Shown here one piece after another: positions 59,375 through 64,000 of a stretch of 64,000 nt of DNA. A program made the translations under genes and the position numbers. The number at the start of each line of letters is the position of its first letter. Position 1 is the stretch's first letter. This DNA comes from Crotalaria pallida (lineage: Eukaryota > Streptophyta > Magnoliopsida > Fabales > Fabaceae). The stretch spans positions 122,061,706-122,125,705 of the forward strand of contig CM075650.1 in assembly GCA_037953625.1 (NCBI GenBank). The letters run 5' to 3'. The notes beneath the pieces were generated by a model. That model saw only the letters and a list, made by a program, of their open reading frames with translations, was not told where the DNA came from and searched no databases.

Positions 59375-62300
59375 GTAACAGCCCGATTTTTGTAACTCAA
59401 AATAACCAACTTTTATTTATTAAGTTGCTAAAAATGAGGCCAAATTTTTTATTATTATTATTTTATTTTTTTTTTTAAAACGTTATTGAGGTGTCGTTGA
59501 TGCACTTAACATTCTTTTACCGAAAACCGAGTTGTTACTAAAACACATACTTACTTACTTGAATCTTCAAAAACATTTATCATTGGAAAGTGATTTGGTT
59601 TCAGACTCAACATAGTTCTTGTATTTCATCAGAAAAGCTTATACAATTCTTAAAAGGTTTCATTCTTACACTTCTTCAAAAATAGAGCATAATCTAAAAT
59701 AAACTGAATTACATAAATAGTTCATCACTTAGGTAATCCTTGACTCACAACACTAACAACAGACTTAGACTACAAGGTACTAATACCACCCACAATAATA
59801 ACATTATTCTCCGATCTTTCTTTTGAAGACGGCTGGTCGAAGCTTCCCTTTTATCTTGCGTCTTTTCTTCGCACCCAAAGTTGATGCCATCCATAGGGAG
59901 TAGCCTCCCAACCATCTCCGTGCCTTTTCCAGGTGGTGATCTCCATACGATGCTCCATCTGCTCGTTGAAATACCAGCACCACCGATATGCCAACGAGAC
60001 AGGAGAGAGTAAGCATTCCGAACGACGCATCGTCGACGGTGTGGGTTTACAATAGGCAAGATATCAAGACAATACAAACATAACAATACATCGTAAACAC
60101 AACAAAGCATTCAAGTCTATCATCATTATCATCATCATTATCATTCATTCTTTATCTTGCCAAGCTTATTTTCACTTCTCAACATGATCATTCTTTCTTT
60201 CTCAATTACTTTCTCAATCTCAACTCGTAAATCTTTCACTTTCATTCATTTCCCTCTTCATAGAGTTTCATTCATCTTTTCACACTTTCATTCTCGATTC
60301 AGTTTTCATTATCAACATTTCATAAGATTTTGCTTCTTATAATCATAAGTCTTTTCATGACTCTTAAACTTTTCTTATCACGTCTTATCATATCACATCC
60401 ATCGATGATTGGGGGAAGTTTAAAATATCATCGAGGTACTCGTTTCTTTCGCAGTTAGCACACACGTCTACATCTCCTCGGTCATCCACCCAACCTAGTC
60501 GGAAGCAAACAGGAGTACAGGACCTTTACCGCGCAGGCTTGACAGTTGTCTCAATAAATGGCTCCAAGTCAGGAGAACTGTAGAAAATCGGGTACAGTCT
60601 CAAATCAATCATATAATAAAGGCACACTGTAGAAAATTCGGGTACAGTGGCAAAATCAAAGAGCCTCGCTCCAGTCCCTCTCACTGTTCAAGATTTGCAA
60701 TCTAGGGGACGACAGTACTATTCTAGTTCCGGGTGTAGAACTTACCACGGCATCGGATCGGCCCATCCTTACCCCTTATGGAATTCGTTCCACCTAGAAA
60801 GTACTCAAGGCTTCTTGACGTTTCACCGTCATTGCCTTCCCCTAATGCAATCTCCTCCTGAGTATCCCTGATACCCATGGTATCTTCCTCTCCACTACTT
60901 CGCACTCATTGCTCACCGCATTCGTTAATGTCTTTTAAAAGTTTTTAATGCTTTAATTATTACCCTAAGGTCGGCTCATCCTTGGTGCATCCCTTCAACG
61001 AGTCCCGACCACTAATTATCACAATACTTTTCTTTTCTCAACATAGCACAAAGCTGGGATCGTATCGGCATACTCGCATCTCATCTCAAAAACTTTCTCA
61101 AAACAACAACATATCTCTTTTGAAACATCAGCCCTCTAGCTTCACTTTCACCACTAAGGAGCCTAGCTCCACTCGTATCACATCTCATTCCAGGGAGCAT
61201 TAGTGGAGGAGCAAGCTCAACTCAACACCAATCTCATTCTGATGAACAACAGCAGCATTACTTTCACCACTAAGGAGCCCAGCTCCACTCATATCACATC
61301 TCATTTCGGTAAGCACCAGTGGAGGAGCAAGCTCAACTCAACACAGGTCTCATTCCAATAACCAACAACAGCATTACTTTCACCAGCTCTGGCTCATCCG
61401 CGTCATTATCATTGTCTCTTGCTCAATAGCATTATTCTCATCAGCATTATAATACTTTCCGTTCAAATCAAGACTTATCTCTTAACACGTTCTCATAACT
61501 TTCATGACATCTAAAATCTTTTCACAATCTTGACTCTTTATCCATCTCAGCTCATATCTCTTTTCTGATCATTCTCATAACTCTTATCATTATTTCCTTT
61601 CTTAATGTCTTATCAAGGCTGCCTTAATCAATAAGGACTTAGGCTCAACCGGGTCTTATATCTTTCTCTTTGTGTCTTTTACTTTCACAAGCTTATTCAC
61701 ATTATCTCATTCGTCTTTCTTTTCAATTATATTTCATTACTTTCCCAAACTTATTCATATCATTTCATTTTCAAGACGTAACAGACGTCCATCAGCATGC
61801 TACTCTTATTATTCAACAATTCAAGTATCATCAAGTATAATTAAACATTTAAACAAATAAACATAAGCATGCTATTTCAAATCACCATCAAATAAATTCA
61901 TCACATAACAACATGTGGTCTTCGTCTCATTCGTATACGTGGCCACACAACACAAACAATTGCCACTATACTACTGACTCAGAACCACCAAGTTTCGATC
62001 TTTGAGATGATCCGAAACGTCCTAATAAATCACCTAAATACCACGGTGTCTTAGGAAAGCTTCTCTCTCACCTCTAGTCCTAGCAAATAAATGCACACGA
62101 TCTCCGCGGTCCTTGCTGCTGCCAACTGCTCCAATCCCCCGTCTTAAAATTCCTCGTATTAAACAAAACACGTTTATATTATTAACTTGTATCAAGAAGG
62201 TCTTTTCTTAACTCAATACACATTCCATTCCTCGTCGGAAGACTTAAAACATAATTGTTTCCTCAAAACAACTCTAATATTCTCTAGTACTTTAAGTACT

Positions 62301-64000
62301 TCAAAACCATTCAAAATATCTAATAAAGTAATCACTTTTGTTTCAAATAATTCTTTGGCTCAAAACTAACACTTTAAAATTCAAGCTTTATCAATAAGTA
62401 CAAACTTAGGACAGCCACTAAACATGTCCCATGTTTCCAAATAGATCCAAACAAATGAACTCGGAGTTGCTTAATTTCAAAACCAATTACGTATGCAAAC
62501 ATTTTTCCAAACATCAATTAGCACACAACCAACAACAACACTTTGATAAATCAAGTCATATAAATCATATACTTTTCAAATATCAATTAGCATTTAACCA
62601 AATAAAATCCTATCCTATTTAAACATGCTATGGCCGAATCATGCATCCTCATGAATCAAAGTCCATAAATTTTTCTTATCATTCCCTCAAATATCAAACT
62701 CACACATAATCAATTAAACTCAGCAGATAAAATCAATTTGGCCAACTCTAAGTCACTTATATTAAATTTAATCATTTTTAAAACAATTTCATTTTCATAT
62801 TTACCTACTCATATACAAAGAGACCGAATTGTTCCAAGAAATAAACCAAAGATTATAAGTTTCAATCACTCTATATCAACTCATTCAATTTAAAGTATTA
62901 CCATGCAAGTTCACTTTTAAGGAATCAATTTCACTTACTCATGAATACATGCATGGTCGGATTACTTAAAGAAAATAACTAAAAATTATGAGGATCACTC
63001 TTAAATCGTTGTGATTCATTTTAAGCATTCAAACACTAATTTTATTTTTATTAACAAAATCATTTACCCTTTCTTCCTCTCATAACCGAAACACATATAT
63101 ACATAAGACAAAACCATTTACTCATATTTTCAAACAAAATCCAACATCAACTCATGAAACACACTCATTATCACATGTCATTTCATGAAAAGAATCCTAA
63201 CCTAGTTAACATGCATTGGCCGAATCTTATTAGGACAAAGAGAAGATTTTTGGTTCATTTTTCAACATGCAAGAATCAAATCACTTAGATCAAGTCATAT
63301 ATTAGCTTAAACAAATTTTTAAAGTAACATTTTCTTTCTTTTCACACCAAACCGAAGCATCATCATCATAAATCAAAGTTTCATTTCAAATCTCTTGCAT
63401 GCATAAGGTTAAACACTTTAGATCAAAGCCTTTTTATACTAAAAATCATTTTTAAAGCTTGTTACCCTAATTATCCTTCAAAACCGTGACATGCAATCAA
63501 GAAAGATCAAATCTTTTTCTCTCAAATTTATCATGCAAAGAACATAATATATAGATCAAGTCCTTTTTGGTTCAAAATCCTTTTCAAAAGCTTGCTTTCC
63601 TTAGTTTCTTTCAAAACCGTTAAGATCATCAAGAAAATTCAAGTGTTTTTCACTTAAAGTTAACATGCAAGATTCAAGTTTTAAGCTTTTTTCCTAGATC
63701 AAGTGTAGATCATCACATGCATGCACTTAAATCAACTAATCCAAACATAAAACCAACATGCAATCATCAAAGTCTTGGCTCTTTCACAAAACATGCAAGG
63801 ATCATAAATCAAAATAAACACTTTCAAATCTTTTTTTCAAAGAAACATAAAAATAACTTTTCAAGATCAAACATCTTCATGCATATACTTAGATCTTATG
63901 AATCAAGTCATAAAATCAACATAAAAATACGAATCAAAGATCAAAAACCATTTCAAGTAAAAAGGGACCAAAACCGTGATGAACATCAAGAAAGACTAAA
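59375..64000 (-). mobile_element. Family A long LTR, copy A3 (continues past window end)
   Basis: Begins TGTAACAGCCCG at 59375 (the inverted 3' end), preceded by GGACC, a candidate TSD. Inverted matches to A1 and A2 include the CGTATACGTGGCCAC block near 61935, the AAAGCTTCTCTCTCACC block near 62055, the GTCGGAAGCAAACAGGAGTACAGG region near 60499 and the ATGCATGT-rich leader toward the window end, where AACCGTGATGAACATC echoes the leader of the other copies. No coding sequence. A triplicated GGAGGAGCAAGCTCAACTCAAC-type block lies at 61140-61345. Confidence 0.78.
61135..61345. repeat. About 115-bp tandem duplication in A3
   Basis: TTCACCACTAAGGAGC, CTCCACTC(G/A)TATCACATCTC and AGTGGAGGAGCAAGCTCAAC occur twice in the same order, with a third partial start near 61378. 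Confidence 0.75.

Overview
This window is plant nuclear DNA, most likely from a legume or another eudicot with a large repeat fraction. The evidence is AT-rich sequence, Sirevirus-like Ty1/copia elements, Tat-type Ty3/gypsy elements with an antisense plant-mobile-domain ORF, MULEs with 9-10 bp target-site duplications (TSDs), and a GRF zinc-finger gene of the At4g04775-like type. I see no ordinary host gene, tRNA, rRNA or CRISPR. The window is a stack of nested transposable elements, most of which I could delimit to the base from terminal repeats plus matching TSDs.

Layout. 1-11396 is a very long non-coding LTR (family A, copy A1, + strand, left end outside the window). It is interrupted at 3421-8352 by a non-autonomous LTR retrotransposon (element D, minus strand, 331-bp LTRs, TSD GAATG). 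11397-17301 is the 3' part of a Tat-type gypsy element: RNase H and integrase on +, then an antisense plant-mobile-domain ORF. Its RNase H is split by the solo LTR B1 (11462-13706, TSD GCCAT). The Tat LTR (17302-35840) is split by a 16.9-kb copia element (copia-1, 17337-34232, minus strand, TSD GAAAG). Copia-1 carries a solo LTR B2 (17491-20311, TSD TAGCG) in one LTR and a second, gag-only copia element (copia-2, 26271-32200, TSD CTCTC) inside its gag.

After the Tat LTR come a leader-like segment, a second decayed plant-mobile-domain ORF, a MULE-like element (37336-39493, TSD CATTGGAAG) and a small inverted-repeat element (39531-39871). Next is a second family A copy (A2, to 48303) carrying an internally deleted hAT element (43398-45314, 8-bp TSD), and then an old Tat LTR-like remnant. 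49919-50340 is a small inverted-repeat element, and 51178-52871 is a Tat solo LTR in minus orientation (TSD GCCAA). 53911-58030 is a MULE with about 235-bp terminal inverted repeats and a 10-bp TSD. It holds two converging genes: an apparently intact two-exon GRF zinc-finger gene, and a PB1-like/CCHC gene with premature stops and no transposase core. 59375 to the window end is a third family A copy (A3, minus strand).

How the parts relate. The Tat chain looks oldest, having been hit by A1, B1, copia-1, the MULE and probably A2. Copia-1 is older than copia-2, whose LTRs show only about four differences and whose gag ORF is intact. Most coding sequence is dead: integrase has three in-frame stops, copia-1 is frameshifted, and the hAT lacks its catalytic core. 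The two best candidates for live coding sequence are the copia-2 gag and the GRF zinc-finger gene.
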